Of a stretch of DNA of 32,172 nucleotides, positions 1 through 7,364 are shown in pieces. The stretch comes from Ligilactobacillus salitolerans (GTDB lineage Bacteria; Bacillota; Bacilli; Lactobacillales; Lactobacillaceae), in assembly GCF_003864415.1 (NCBI RefSeq), contig NZ_BFFP01000031.1, positions 1 through 32,172 on the forward strand, given 5' to 3'. Under the pieces are notes generated by a model that worked only from the letters and a program-made list of their open reading frames with translations, searched no databases and was not told where the DNA came from. The stretch's first letter is position 1. Each line of letters starts with the position of its first letter. Both the position numbers and the translations under genes were made by a program.

Positions 1-1
1 G

Positions 2-592
2 ATCTTGGCGGCAGTCACCTGTATGATCGAGTCTACCGGGGTCTATTTCGCACTTTCTGATGTGACTGGACAAGAATTATCTGAAGATGATCTGAAACGC
101 GGTTATCGTTCTGAAGGTTTAGCCGCGATCTTAGGAGGGATCTTCAATACTTTCCCATACTCAACTTTCTCCCAAAATGTTGGGATCGTCCAACTTTCTG
201 GCATTAAGACGATGCGCCCAGTCTATTATTCTGCCGGCTTGCTCTTATTCTTAGGGTTGATCCCCAAGTTTGGGGCAGTGGCAACCTTGATCCCAAGTTC
301 TGTTCTCGGCGGGGCGATGCTGGTAATGTTCGGCATGGTCGGTGCCCAAGGGGTCAAGATGCTGGCCACAGTTGAAATGAACAATAAAAACCTGCTGATC
401 ATGGCGGTTTCGATCGGACTAGGTTTAGGCGTGACGACTCAGCCGGCACTGTTCCAGTATTTACCCGCTGAATTGCAAACGATCTTGGGTAATGGGATGG
501 TTGTTGGGAGCTTTACAGCAGTGATCTTGAACTTACTGCTGAACCATACCGCGGTTAAAAAGCAAGTTGAAGAAGAACAACCCGCTAAATAA
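2..592 (+). CDS. pbuX: NCS2-family xanthine/uracil permease, 3' part
   Basis: C-terminal part of a nucleobase:cation symporter-2 permease, cut by the window start; the frame is open from base 2, so the visible protein is 197 residues and the true start lies outside. These membrane carriers import xanthine (or uracil) with a cation. The ESTG segment, followed by a GIFNTFPYSTFSQNVG block and a hydrophobic C-terminal half with several membrane segments, is characteristic of the xanthine/uracil branch of NCS2. The tail is short and charged (KKQVEEEQPAK). I assign xanthine from family resemblance to PbuX; uracil or uric acid cannot be excluded from the C-terminal half alone. No convincing terminator follows directly; the next T-rich hairpin is about 300 bp downstream. 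Confidence 0.85.
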   Translation: MLAAVTCMIESTGVYFALSDVTGQELSEDDLKRGYRSEGLAAILGGIFNTFPYSTFSQNVGIVQLSGIKTMRPVYYSAGLLLFLGLIPKFGAVATLIPSSVLGGAMLVMFGMVGAQGVKMLATVEMNNKNLLIMAVSIGLGLGVTTQPALFQYLPAELQTILGNGMVVGSFTAVILNLLLNHTAVKKQVEEEQPAK

Positions 593-621
593 CAGGGACG
601 TCAATTTTGTCCAATAATTAA

Positions 622-770
622 CTAAAGGTTGCAAGTTAAAATCAGAAGGAACCAGACGGGTTTAGTCTGGTTCCAAGTTGATCCAAGAAGGCACCAGACC
701 GGGTCAGTCTGGCTCCAAGTCGGTCCAAGAAGGCACCAAACTGGTTTAGTCTGGTTCCAAGTCGAACTAA
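622..770 (+). repeat. Intergenic 42-bp tandem hairpin repeats
   Basis: Three imperfect tandem copies with AAGG at 646, 688 and 730, a period of exactly 42 bp. Copy 1 contains a perfect 10-bp inverted repeat (GGAACCAGAC at 648-657, GTCTGGTTCC at 665-674) around a 7-nt loop; copies 2 and 3 keep the inverted repeat with two mismatches each. The array is preceded at 622-642 by a 21-nt block that recurs at 17294-17314 (19 of 21 identical), also just downstream of a purine permease gene. Because 42 is divisible by 3, the array gives a spurious repetitive reading frame. No T-run follows each hairpin, so these are not simple terminators. Confidence 0.75.
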
Positions 771-895
771 ATGGGAGCCGGTTGGCTGTATGTTTTCAAA
801 CTAACTACCAAGACACCGCACACCATCAAAGTTGCTTTCCTCGACAATAAAAGATCTGAGTCTTCCAACTTTTAGTAATTAATTTTAATTAGGAA

Positions 896-934
896 AATGT
901 CTTTCTGCCCAAACGAGCAGGGAGGCATTTTTTT
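896..934 (+). terminator. Rho-independent terminator-like hairpin
   Basis: A 13-bp stem with several G-U pairs (896-908 with 917-929) around an 8-nt loop is followed by a T7 tract to 934. It lies 300 bp after the permease stop and 120 bp before lytS, so it may end the permease mRNA or act as a leader terminator. The rest of 593-1053 holds the 42-bp repeats and no gene I can support. Confidence 0.65.
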
Positions 935-1053
935 GAGGAGCTGTTGGGGGTCATTGGGGGCGGAATTTTAGCTTTTGGGTCTGTGATACTACAGACGGCA
1001 AATGATGTGTGAGATAATGAAAACTGAAGAAGACTGTGTTTGGGGGTAAAAAA

Positions 1054-2793
1054 ATGTTTAACTTGTTAGTGTTATTGGCTGAACGCTTAGGGATCATTAT
1101 GCTGCTGGCGTTTCTTTTGGTCAACACGCGCTTTTTTAGGGGACTGTTGGAGAAACGGACCTTCAAAACTCAAATCTGGTTGACCTTGATCTTTTCCTTA
1201 TTCGTTGTGATTGCAAATTTGACCGGGGTTGAGATCACGAATTCTAAAGAAGTGATCACACCGCTGATTTTGACGGGGTTGCCGCAATCGGATTCGATCG
1301 CCAACACGCGGATGCTCGTAATCACCTCTGCCAGTCTGACGGGCGGGCCTTATGTGGGGATGCTGGTTGGCTTGGTGGGCGGCTTGCACCGGGTCTTTTT
1401 TGGCGGATTTTCAGATTACTTCTACATTATCAGCTCAGTCTTAATTGGGTATTTGATCGGAGTGTGGGGTGATAAAGCCAAGGGCGACGGGCTTTATCCC
1501 AAGACATTTTGGGTGGCTCTTTTGGCTTTTTCAGCTGAAATGATCCAGATGAGCTTTATTTTTGCTTTCCGCGGTTTCGACTTAGTTAAGCTGATTTTTG
1601 TACCGATGGTTTTGCTGAATACGATCGGGGCCAGCTTGTTTATGGAAATTTTGAAAACATATTTATCAAATGAACGCCAGTTGCGGGCAGTTCAGACTAA
1701 AGACGTGCTGGAGCTGACTAATAAAACCTTGCCTTATTTTCGTAACGGGTTGAACTTTGATTCTGCCTTGCATGTCTGCCAGATCATTAAAGAATATACG
1801 AACTTCGATGCAGTCGGATTGACTGATACGGAGAACGTCTTAGCGCACGTTGGGGCGGGCGAGGACCACCATATCGCCGGCGAGCCGGTCATGACTGACC
1901 TGTCCAAAAGTGTGATCGCTAAAGGCGAGGAAAAATTGGCCTACAACAAAGAAGATATCGGCTGTCCTGTACCCGATTGCCCGTTAACTGCTGCGATCGT
2001 GATCCCTTTGCGCGTCAATGAAGAAACGATCGGTGCCTTGAAGCTGTATTCTACGGCACGCAGTAAGATGACAGTGGTTGAAGAGAATCTAGTCAATGGC
2101 TTGGCTTTGATTTTTTCCGGACAGTTAGCGATCGGGATCGCGGAAGAACAGACCAGTCTCCTGAATGAGGCTGAGATCAAGGCTTTGCAAGTTCAGATCA
2201 ACCCGCACTTTTTCTTCAACGCGATCAATACGATCGGGGCGTTGATGCGGGTGGACGTTAACAAGGCTCATGAAGCACTAATGCAGCTGAGTGTCTTTTT
2301 CCGCTCCAGCTTGCAAAACGGGCAGGAAAAAGAAGTTACCTTAGAGCAGGAAAGACGCCACGTGGATGCTTATATGAGTATCGAAAAAATGCGCTTTCCG
2401 GATAAATTCCAAGTCGACTACCAAGTCGATGTGGCAGATAACGTTATGCTGCCGTCGTTTTGCCTGCAAATTTTTGTGGAAAACGCGGTTCGGCACGCTT
2501 TTGGGGGCAAAAAAAAGAATAATCAGATTTTGATCTCGCTTCAACCAGTTGACGCGGCTCATTTTGAAGTCAGTGTGAAGGATAACGGTAATGGGATCAG
2601 CCCTGAAGTACTCGAAACGGTCGGTCAACAGCCGGTCAAGGAGACTAAGGGCAGCGGAACTGCCCTTTACAATTTAAATCAACGCCTGCAAGGGTTGTAT
2701 GGCTCGAAAAGTCAACTGCAGGTCATTACTGGAAAGCAAGGGACGGAATTTAAAACAATACTCCCACTAAAGTATAAGGAAGGGGCTAATTAA
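1054..2793 (+). CDS. lytS: LytS-type sensor histidine kinase
   Basis: Membrane sensor kinase of the LytS family (579 residues from ATG 1054). N-terminal ~200 residues are multi-spanning (5TM-5TMR_LYT type), then a GAF-like region (about 215-370), the His_kinase dimerisation segment with QINPHFFFN (phospho-acceptor H385) and a C-terminal HATPase domain with FVENAVRHAF (N-box) and DNGNG (G-box). The family controls murein hydrolase/holin-like lrgAB in response to membrane potential or overflow metabolites such as pyruvate. I chose ATG 1054 over the upstream in-frame GTG 1036 because GGGGG at 1042-1046 sits 7 nt before it. The stop is followed by 2 bp and then the lytR start, so the two are cotranscribed. 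Confidence 0.92.
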   Translation: MFNLLVLLAERLGIIMLLAFLLVNTRFFRGLLEKRTFKTQIWLTLIFSLFVVIANLTGVEITNSKEVITPLILTGLPQSDSIANTRMLVITSASLTGGPYVGMLVGLVGGLHRVFFGGFSDYFYIISSVLIGYLIGVWGDKAKGDGLYPKTFWVALLAFSAEMIQMSFIFAFRGFDLVKLIFVPMVLLNTIGASLFMEILKTYLSNERQLRAVQTKDVLELTNKTLPYFRNGLNFDSALHVCQIIKEYTNFDAVGLTDTENVLAHVGAGEDHHIAGEPVMTDLSKSVIAKGEEKLAYNKEDIGCPVPDCPLTAAIVIPLRVNEETIGALKLYSTARSKMTVVEENLVNGLALIFSGQLAIGIAEEQTSLLNEAEIKALQVQINPHFFFNAINTIGALMRVDVNKAHEALMQLSVFFRSSLQNGQEKEVTLEQERRHVDAYMSIEKMRFPDKFQVDYQVDVADNVMLPSFCLQIFVENAVRHAFGGKKKNNQILISLQPVDAAHFEVSVKDNGNGISPEVLETVGQQPVKETKGSGTALYNLNQRLQGLYGSKSQLQVITGKQGTEFKTILPLKYKEGAN

Positions 2794-2795
2794 GG

Positions 2796-3527
2796 ATGAA
2801 GATCTTATTAGTGGATGATGAACCGCTGGCACGCACCGAACTCGAATATCTGCTCAAGCAAAGCCGGGTCTTAGCTCAACTAGACTATCAAATTTTTCAG
2901 GCAGAGGATTTAAAAGAAGCCCAGACTGTTTTATTGAAAGATCGGATCGACCTGATTTTTCTAGATATTTCTTTGAATGAAGAAAACGGGTTCGAATTGG
3001 CGGATGAATTAAAGCAGCTTTCATATTCGCCGTTGATTATTTTTGCGACAGCTTATGATGAGTATGCCGTGCGGGCTTTTAATGTGGATGCACTGGATTA
3101 TGTCCTCAAACCATTTGAACAGCAGCGGATCGACCAGGCTCTAAGCAAGGCGGTCAAGACACTGCATTTGGAAGCAGAACCAGAAAAACAGCCGCCGATC
3201 AGTGAGATGTTGAGTATTGAACTGGCTGACCGCAATGTTTTGATCAAAAAAGACGACCTCGTTGCCGCAGAGATCAGCGAAGGTGTTTTAACGATTTCCA
3301 CCTTGAACACCGACTATACAACTAAAAAGACTCTAGCCTGGTTAAAAGAGAAGATGACCGATCCCAAATTTATGCAGGTGCATCGTAATGCCTTAGTCAA
3401 CTTGGAAAGAGTCAAGGAGATCCAACCGTGGTTTAACCACACTTCCCTTTTAATTATGGCTAATGGTCAGAAAGTCCAGGTGGGCCGGTCTTTCCAAAAG
3501 GCACTGGGGCAAAAACTGGGGATCTAA
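2796..3527 (+). CDS. lytR: LytTR-family response regulator
   Basis: 243-residue response regulator partner of the preceding kinase. Receiver domain at residues 1-125 with the acidic pocket DDEP (7-10), phospho-acceptor D57 in LIFLDIS, T in FATAYDEY and K in YVLKPFE; LytTR DNA-binding domain at about 135-240 with VHRNALVN and a GRSFQKAL tail. LytTR regulators bind two ~9-bp direct repeats spaced by about two helical turns; such repeats are visible before lrgA, which supports the expected circuit. It starts 2 bp after the lytS stop with GGAAGGGG as ribosome binding site and is followed by a terminator. Confidence 0.93.
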   Translation: MKILLVDDEPLARTELEYLLKQSRVLAQLDYQIFQAEDLKEAQTVLLKDRIDLIFLDISLNEENGFELADELKQLSYSPLIIFATAYDEYAVRAFNVDALDYVLKPFEQQRIDQALSKAVKTLHLEAEPEKQPPISEMLSIELADRNVLIKKDDLVAAEISEGVLTISTLNTDYTTKKTLAWLKEKMTDPKFMQVHRNALVNLERVKEIQPWFNHTSLLIMANGQKVQVGRSFQKALGQKLGI

Positions 3528-3530
3528 AGT

Positions 3531-3562
3531 AAACTTCAGTGAGGTGTGGCTGAAGTTTTTTT
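3531..3562 (+). terminator. Rho-independent terminator after lytSR
   Basis: AAACTTCAG (3531-3539) pairs with CTGAAGTTT (3550-3558) across a 10-nt loop and runs into T7. Ends the lytSR transcript. Confidence 0.88.
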
Positions 3563-3610
3563 AGTAGGGTGCTTTTGGGAGAAAACAGTCCGACATTCGG
3601 TCTGACTCTG

Positions 3611-3680
3611 GTGCATTTCAGCGTGTACTTTTTGCATTTCGGCTTAAAAACGACGCAAACTGCAATTTTTTGCATATGAT
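3611..3680 (+). promoter_or_regulatory. Candidate LytTR operator and lrgAB promoter
   Basis: Two direct repeats, GTGCATTTCAGC (3611-3622) and TTGCATTTCGGC (3632-3643), have a 21-bp centre-to-centre distance, the spacing known for LytTR operators. A TATGAT -10 candidate lies at 3675-3680 with only a poor -35 (around 3652-3657), as expected for an activator-dependent promoter. The repeats end about 9 bp upstream of that -35. Assignment is inference from spacing and position before lrgAB. Confidence 0.5.
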
Positions 3681-3731
3681 ATTCACGTAAGCAAGAGAGT
3701 GAAATAACATGTGAAGAAAGGGTGGCTTGCC

Positions 3732-4181
3732 ATGAAAAAAAATCAAAGAGAAGGAAAGAAATCAGCACCGTTGTTGTTCCAAATGCTGATCTATGCAGCT
3801 ATTTTGTTTGTCTCCCAGGTGATCTCAGGTCTGATGCCGGCGTCATTTCCATTGCCGACACCAGTGATCGGCTTGGTGTTGCTGTACATCTTGTTGACGA
3901 CCCATGTCATTAAGCTCGAGTGGGTCGATTCCTTCAGCAGTGCTTTGATCTCGATCATCGGTTTCTTGTTCGTACCGTCAGGGATCTCATTGGCAGCCAA
4001 CCTTGATATTATGAAGGCCCAAGGCATCCAGCTGGTTTTAGTGATCCTGCTGGCGACAGTGATTTTGTTAGTAGTGACAGCATATACGGCACGTGCCTTG
4101 ACCTGGGTCAAAGAACGGGTTGCAGAACATAAGACGGCGGCGCGGCAAATCGCACAAAATGCAACGGGAGGGGACAAATAA
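3732..4181 (+). CDS. lrgA: LrgA/CidA-family holin-like membrane protein
   Basis: Small membrane protein (149 residues from ATG 3732) of the LrgA/CidA family, with four hydrophobic segments and the family-typical PTPVIGLVLLYILL and FLFVPSGISL blocks. With LrgB it is classically placed in control of murein hydrolase export and programmed lysis; in B. subtilis and streptococci homologues of this pair act in pyruvate uptake. I chose ATG 3732 because AAAGGGTGG at 3717-3725 precedes it at normal spacing; an in-frame GTG at 3711 has none. It lies immediately behind lytSR and overlaps lrgB by one base, so the four genes form the usual regulator-target module. Confidence 0.9.
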   Translation: MKKNQREGKKSAPLLFQMLIYAAILFVSQVISGLMPASFPLPTPVIGLVLLYILLTTHVIKLEWVDSFSSALISIIGFLFVPSGISLAANLDIMKAQGIQLVLVILLATVILLVVTAYTARALTWVKERVAEHKTAARQIAQNATGGDK

Positions 4182-4909
4182 TGAGTTATCTAACTAATCC
4201 GCTCTTTGGAGTTTTCCTGTCCCTAGCAGTTTTCATGGTTGGACAGTGGCTGTTTAAGAAATCTAAAGGCTTCTTCTTGTTCCAGCCCCTTTTTGTTGCC
4301 ATGGTCTTGGGGATCGCAGTCTTAGTCGTTTTAGGTAAGACTTTGAATGTCAGCACAGAACAAGTTTATACGCAAGCTTACAAGCCGGGCGGCAACATTA
4401 TCTTTTGGTTCCTGACTCCAGCGACGATCGCCTTTGCGGTGCCATTGTATAAACGAAATGATGTTGTGAAGAAAAATTGGGCGATCATTGTAGGCAGTTT
4501 GGTGATCGGAACGATCGTGTCGCTTTTCGCCATCACGATCGTAGGTAAAGCATTCGGGTTAAATCAAATCGGGATCGCTTCGATGTTAAGTCAGTCGGCG
4601 ACAACAGCGATTGCTTTGCCATTGACAGCAGCTGTCGGCGGCAATACTGCGGTGACTGCGATGGCCTGCATTTTAAACGCCGTGATCATCTATGCTTTAG
4701 GCAAGTATCTGGTCAAATGGTTCAAGCTTAAGGATGACCCGGTGGGTGCCGGGTTGGGACTTGGCACTGCCGGACATACGATCGGTTCAGCTTTTGCCCT
4801 AGAAATGGGTTCCGTTGAAGGTGCGATGGCAGCCGTGGCAGTGGTTGTGATCGGTCTGGTGGATAATTTAGTCGTGCCGGTTTTTGCTCACTTAGTTGGA
4901 TTAGGGTAA
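4181..4909 (+). CDS. lrgB: LrgB/CidB-family membrane protein
   Basis: 242-residue polytopic membrane protein of the LrgB/CidB family, full length. Characteristic features are an N-terminal LTNPLFGVFLS start, a central AIALPLTAAVGG stretch and the glycine-rich GLGLGTAGHTIGSAFALEMG block followed by the GAMAAVAVVVIGL segment. Its ATG overlaps the lrgA stop (TAATG), so translation is coupled. The pair functions together at the cytoplasmic membrane, in autolysis control and/or pyruvate transport. A strong terminator follows. Confidence 0.93.
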   Translation: MSYLTNPLFGVFLSLAVFMVGQWLFKKSKGFFLFQPLFVAMVLGIAVLVVLGKTLNVSTEQVYTQAYKPGGNIIFWFLTPATIAFAVPLYKRNDVVKKNWAIIVGSLVIGTIVSLFAITIVGKAFGLNQIGIASMLSQSATTAIALPLTAAVGGNTAVTAMACILNAVIIYALGKYLVKWFKLKDDPVGAGLGLGTAGHTIGSAFALEMGSVEGAMAAVAVVVIGLVDNLVVPVFAHLVGLG

Positions 4910-4928
4910 TGTCTAAATAAAATAATTT

Positions 4929-4964
4929 AACGCCAAGGGAGATGAGTGCCCTTGGCGTTTTTTT
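4929..4964 (+). terminator. Rho-independent terminator after lrgAB
   Basis: AACGCCAAGGG (4929-4939) pairs perfectly with its complement at 4949-4959, 9-nt loop, followed by T-rich sequence to 4964. Confidence 0.92.
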
Positions 4965-4973
4965 AGAAAACGT

Positions 4974-5002
4974 TTGACATCTGTTTAATAGTTATGTATA
5001 TT
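4974..5002 (+). promoter_or_regulatory. Sigma-A promoter of the cysteine operon
   Basis: Perfect -35 TTGACA (4974-4979), 17-bp spacer and TATATT -10 (4997-5002). Expected start of RNA is near 5009, placing the Cys-rich leader ORF about 20 nt into the transcript and cysK about 250 nt downstream. Confidence 0.85.
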
Positions 5003-5030
5003 GATAGCAATTCAATTCGGAGGTGTCATT

Positions 5031-5111
5031 ATGGCTTCAGTTATTTTTAATGCGAATACATGTTGCTGTCGAACAACGCGTTTTTGGCGATGTTCGACCT
5101 GTTTGCATTGA
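5031..5111 (+). CDS. Cysteine-rich leader peptide (26 aa)
   Basis: Short ORF with an excellent ribosome binding site (GGAGGTG at 5019-5025, 5 nt from ATG). The 26-residue product has Cys at positions 11, 12, 13, 21 and 24; the codons TGT TGC TGT are consecutive at 5061-5069 and further TGT codons lie at 5091 and 5100. It sits between a strong promoter and a terminator hairpin upstream of cysteine biosynthesis genes, exactly as leader peptides of amino-acid attenuators do. The coding part overlaps an 8-bp inverted repeat (GTCGAACA 5068-5075 / TGTTCGAC 5091-5098) whose left arm begins in the third Cys codon. I infer that ribosome stalling for lack of Cys-tRNA changes RNA folding downstream. No homologue is claimed. 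Confidence 0.8.
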   Translation: MASVIFNANTCCCRTTRFWRCSTCLH

Positions 5112-5216
5112 AAATTTTTGAGGACAAATGACCTTAAAGAGTTCAATGACCAACTGGGTTGGAATTGGACTGAGGACGCGAGACTTTCTGGAAAACAGAA
5201 GCTTGCGTCCTTTTTT
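5068..5216 (+). promoter_or_regulatory. Transcription attenuator of the cysK operon
   Basis: Ordered RNA elements: hairpin 1 inside the leader ORF (5068-5075/5091-5098); hairpin 2 (5141-5154/5158-5170, 12 pairs with a small internal loop); terminator (5173-5190/5196-5211 then T6). Two alternative pairings are visible. CATTGAA at 5106-5112, at the leader stop codon, is exactly complementary to TTCAATG at 5142-5148 in hairpin 2. CGCGTTTTT at 5077-5085 can pair with the terminator 5' arm around 5171-5180, including G-U pairs. Mutually exclusive folds around a leader with tandem Cys codons fit ribosome-mediated attenuation. No T-box motif is present here, so this is not the usual tRNA-Cys T-box. 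The exact switching fold is inference. Confidence 0.7.
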
Positions 5217-5256
5217 ATTTGAAAAATTAATCATGATCTTCTAGGAGGAAAAGCGC

Positions 5257-6165
5257 ATGACTATTAAATCTGTGACACAGTTGATCGGCAACACCCCCTT
5301 GCTGGACTTACAAATCGATGTTCCGCAGGGCAGCCATATTTATGCAAAATTGGAAATGTTCAATCCTGGCGGGAGCGTCAAGGATCGTTTAGGTCAATAT
5401 TTGCTGCAAGATGCAAAAGTACGCGGCAAAATCAATGAGCAGACGACGATCATCGAACCAACGGCCGGCAATACTGGAATTGGGGTCGCTTTAGCCGCCC
5501 AACAGTTGGGGCTGCTGACGACCCTGGTGATCCCGGAAAAGTTCAGCTTTGAAAAACAGGTCTTGATGCAGGCTTTGGGAGCCAAATTGGTGCACACTCC
5601 CAGTGAAGCGGGGATCAAGGGCGCGATTCAAAAAGCCCGGGAACTTGAACAGGAGATCTCAAACAGCTACGTACCGATGCAATTTGAAAATCCGGCTAAT
5701 CCTGCTGCTTATTACCATACTCTGGGACCAGAATTGGTTCAAGAATTGGATCGCCCGATCACTGCCTTTGTGGCTGGCGCCGGTTCCGGCGGGACATTCG
5801 CGGGGGTGGCCAAGTATTTGATTGACCACGATCCCGCTACCAAGACGATCGTAGTCGAACCGGAGGGTTCAATTTTAAATGGCGGTTCGGCTCATGCACA
5901 TCGCACAGAAGGGATCGGCGTCGAATTTATTCCGCCGTTCTTTCAGGATGTGCGGATCGATCAGACACTGACGATCAGCGACCAGGCAGCATTTGCACAG
6001 GTCAAAGCAGCTGCGCGCAAGTTAGGCTTGTTTATCGGCAGTTCTAGCGGAGCAGCCTTGGCAGCCAGTCTGCAGGCAGCCCAAGAATTACCTGCTAACA
6101 GCACGATCGTCACGATCTTTCCAGACAGCAGCGAACGTTATCTCAGCGAAAAAATTTACGATTAA
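5257..6165 (+). CDS. cysK: O-acetylserine-dependent cysteine/cystathionine synthase
   Basis: PLP fold-type II enzyme of 302 residues. PLP lysine K42 in NPGGSVKDR, phosphate loop [10 protein letters not shown] and the asparagine loop [10 protein letters not shown], where Ala replaces the usual Ser of TSGNTG. The C-terminus contains DSSERYLS, often seen in O-acetylserine-dependent cystathionine beta-synthases (MccA/YrhA type) as well as in CysK. It makes either cysteine from O-acetylserine and sulfide, or cystathionine from O-acetylserine and homocysteine. The next gene, a cystathionine lyase/synthase, and the third, a serine acetyltransferase, allow the second route (methionine to cysteine). 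Start ATG 5257 follows an AGGAGG site. First structural gene behind the attenuator. Confidence 0.88.
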   Translation: MTIKSVTQLIGNTPLLDLQIDVPQGSHIYAKLEMFNPGGSVKDRLGQYLLQDAKVRGKINEQTTIIEPTAGNTGIGVALAAQQLGLLTTLVIPEKFSFEKQVLMQALGAKLVHTPSEAGIKGAIQKARELEQEISNSYVPMQFENPANPAAYYHTLGPELVQELDRPITAFVAGAGSGGTFAGVAKYLIDHDPATKTIVVEPEGSILNGGSAHAHRTEGIGVEFIPPFFQDVRIDQTLTISDQAAFAQVKAAARKLGLFIGSSSGAALAASLQAAQELPANSTIVTIFPDSSERYLSEKIYD

Positions 6166-6185
6166 GAAAAAAGGGGTCAATTATT

Positions 6186-7364
6186 ATGAAATTTGATACA
6201 AAATTATTGCACGCAGGCATTAGCGAAGACCAATATACCGGAGCAACTTCGATCCCGATCTACATGGCATCGACTTTCCACCAGCAAAAAATCGGTCAAA
6301 GTCAGTATGAATATTCCCGTTCAGGGAACCCGACCAGAGAAGCAGTTGAAAAATTGATTGCTGATTTAGAAGGCGGCGTTGCCGGTTTTGCCTTTTCTTC
6401 CGGCTCTGCGGCGATCAACACAGTGTTCTCGCTTTTTTCTGCTGGTGATCACATTATTGTCGGCAACGATGTTTATGGCGGGACTTTTCGTTTGATCGAT
6501 TCGGTTTTGAAACGTTTCGGAATGACCTTTACGGTCGTTGATACTCGGGACTTGGCAGCAGTTGAAGATGTGGTTCAAGAAAATACTCAGGCGATCTACT
6601 TGGAAACACCGACTAATCCATTACTGCACGTGACCGATATTCAGGCGGTAGCTCAAATCGCAAAAAGACACGGGATTTTGAGTATTATCGACAATACCTT
6701 TGCTTCGCCGTACGTGCAGCGTCCGTTGGAATTGGGAGTCGATATTGTTTTGCATAGTGCCTCCAAGTATTTAGGCGGGCATAGCGATGTGATCGCCGGG
6801 CTAGTTGTGGCTGCGACTCCAGAGCTGGCCGAACGGATCGGCTACCTGCAAAATGCGATCGGCAGTATCTTGGCTCCCCAGGAAAGCTGGCTGCTGCAGC
6901 GCGGGATCAAGACTCTTGCTTTACGAATGCGGGCACATCTGGCAAATACAGAGAAGGTCTTCGAGTATTTGGCTAATCAGGAACTTGTCAGCAAGATCTA
7001 TTATCCGGGCGATCCTGATAACCCTGACTACGAAGTTGCCCGCCAGCAAATGCATGGGTTTGGAGCAATGATCTCGTTTGAATTGCAGCCAGGATTAGAT
7101 CCGCGGGAATTTGTCGAAGGGTTGAAATTAGTGACCTTGGCTGAAAGCCTGGGTGCCTTGGAATCATTGATCGAGATCCCGGCTCTGATGACGCATGGCG
7201 CGATCCCGCGCGAAATCAGGCTCGAAAATGGGATCAAGGATGAATTGATCCGCTTATCAGTTGGGGTGGAGGATAGCCAGGACTTATTGGCTGACCTGGA
7301 GCAAGGATTTGCCAATTTGAAAGGGAGCCAGACTCATGCTGCAAACGGCGCGCTCAATTCTTAA
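6186..7364 (+). CDS. Cystathionine gamma-lyase/gamma-synthase family PLP enzyme
   Basis: 392-residue PLP enzyme of the Cys/Met-metabolism family (trans-sulfuration). PLP lysine K194 in HSASKYLGGHSD, N-terminal STFHQ and YSRSGNPTRE cofactor/dimer segment, GLESL-like ALESLIEIPALMTHG near the C-terminus and RLSVGVED. Between cysK and cysE this most likely acts as a cystathionine lyase (ctl/mccB-like), releasing cysteine or homocysteine from cystathionine. The family does not allow gamma-lyase, beta-lyase and gamma-synthase to be told apart by eye. It lies 20 bp after cysK behind an AAGGGG site and its 3' end overlaps cysE by 29 bp. Confidence 0.87.
   Translation: MKFDTKLLHAGISEDQYTGATSIPIYMASTFHQQKIGQSQYEYSRSGNPTREAVEKLIADLEGGVAGFAFSSGSAAINTVFSLFSAGDHIIVGNDVYGGTFRLIDSVLKRFGMTFTVVDTRDLAAVEDVVQENTQAIYLETPTNPLLHVTDIQAVAQIAKRHGILSIIDNTFASPYVQRPLELGVDIVLHSASKYLGGHSDVIAGLVVAATPELAERIGYLQNAIGSILAPQESWLLQRGIKTLALRMRAHLANTEKVFEYLANQELVSKIYYPGDPDNPDYEVARQQMHGFGAMISFELQPGLDPREFVEGLKLVTLAESLGALESLIEIPALMTHGAIPREIRLENGIKDELIRLSVGVEDSQDLLADLEQGFANLKGSQTHAANGALNS

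Noticed and set aside
622-770. CRISPR-like array
   Set aside because: Repeats are contiguous and imperfect with no unique spacers, only three copies, and no cas genes.
629-850. 73-codon open frame with internal 14-residue repeats
   Set aside because: It is the translation of the 42-bp DNA repeats; no ribosome binding site, and the DNA inverted repeats explain the pattern.
3791-4177. 128-codon minus-strand frame
   Set aside because: Antisense shadow of lrgA.
4974-5256. T-box riboswitch for tRNA-Cys upstream of cysK
   Set aside because: The T-box core (AGGTGGTACNGCG type) is absent; the leader peptide and attenuator explain the structure better.
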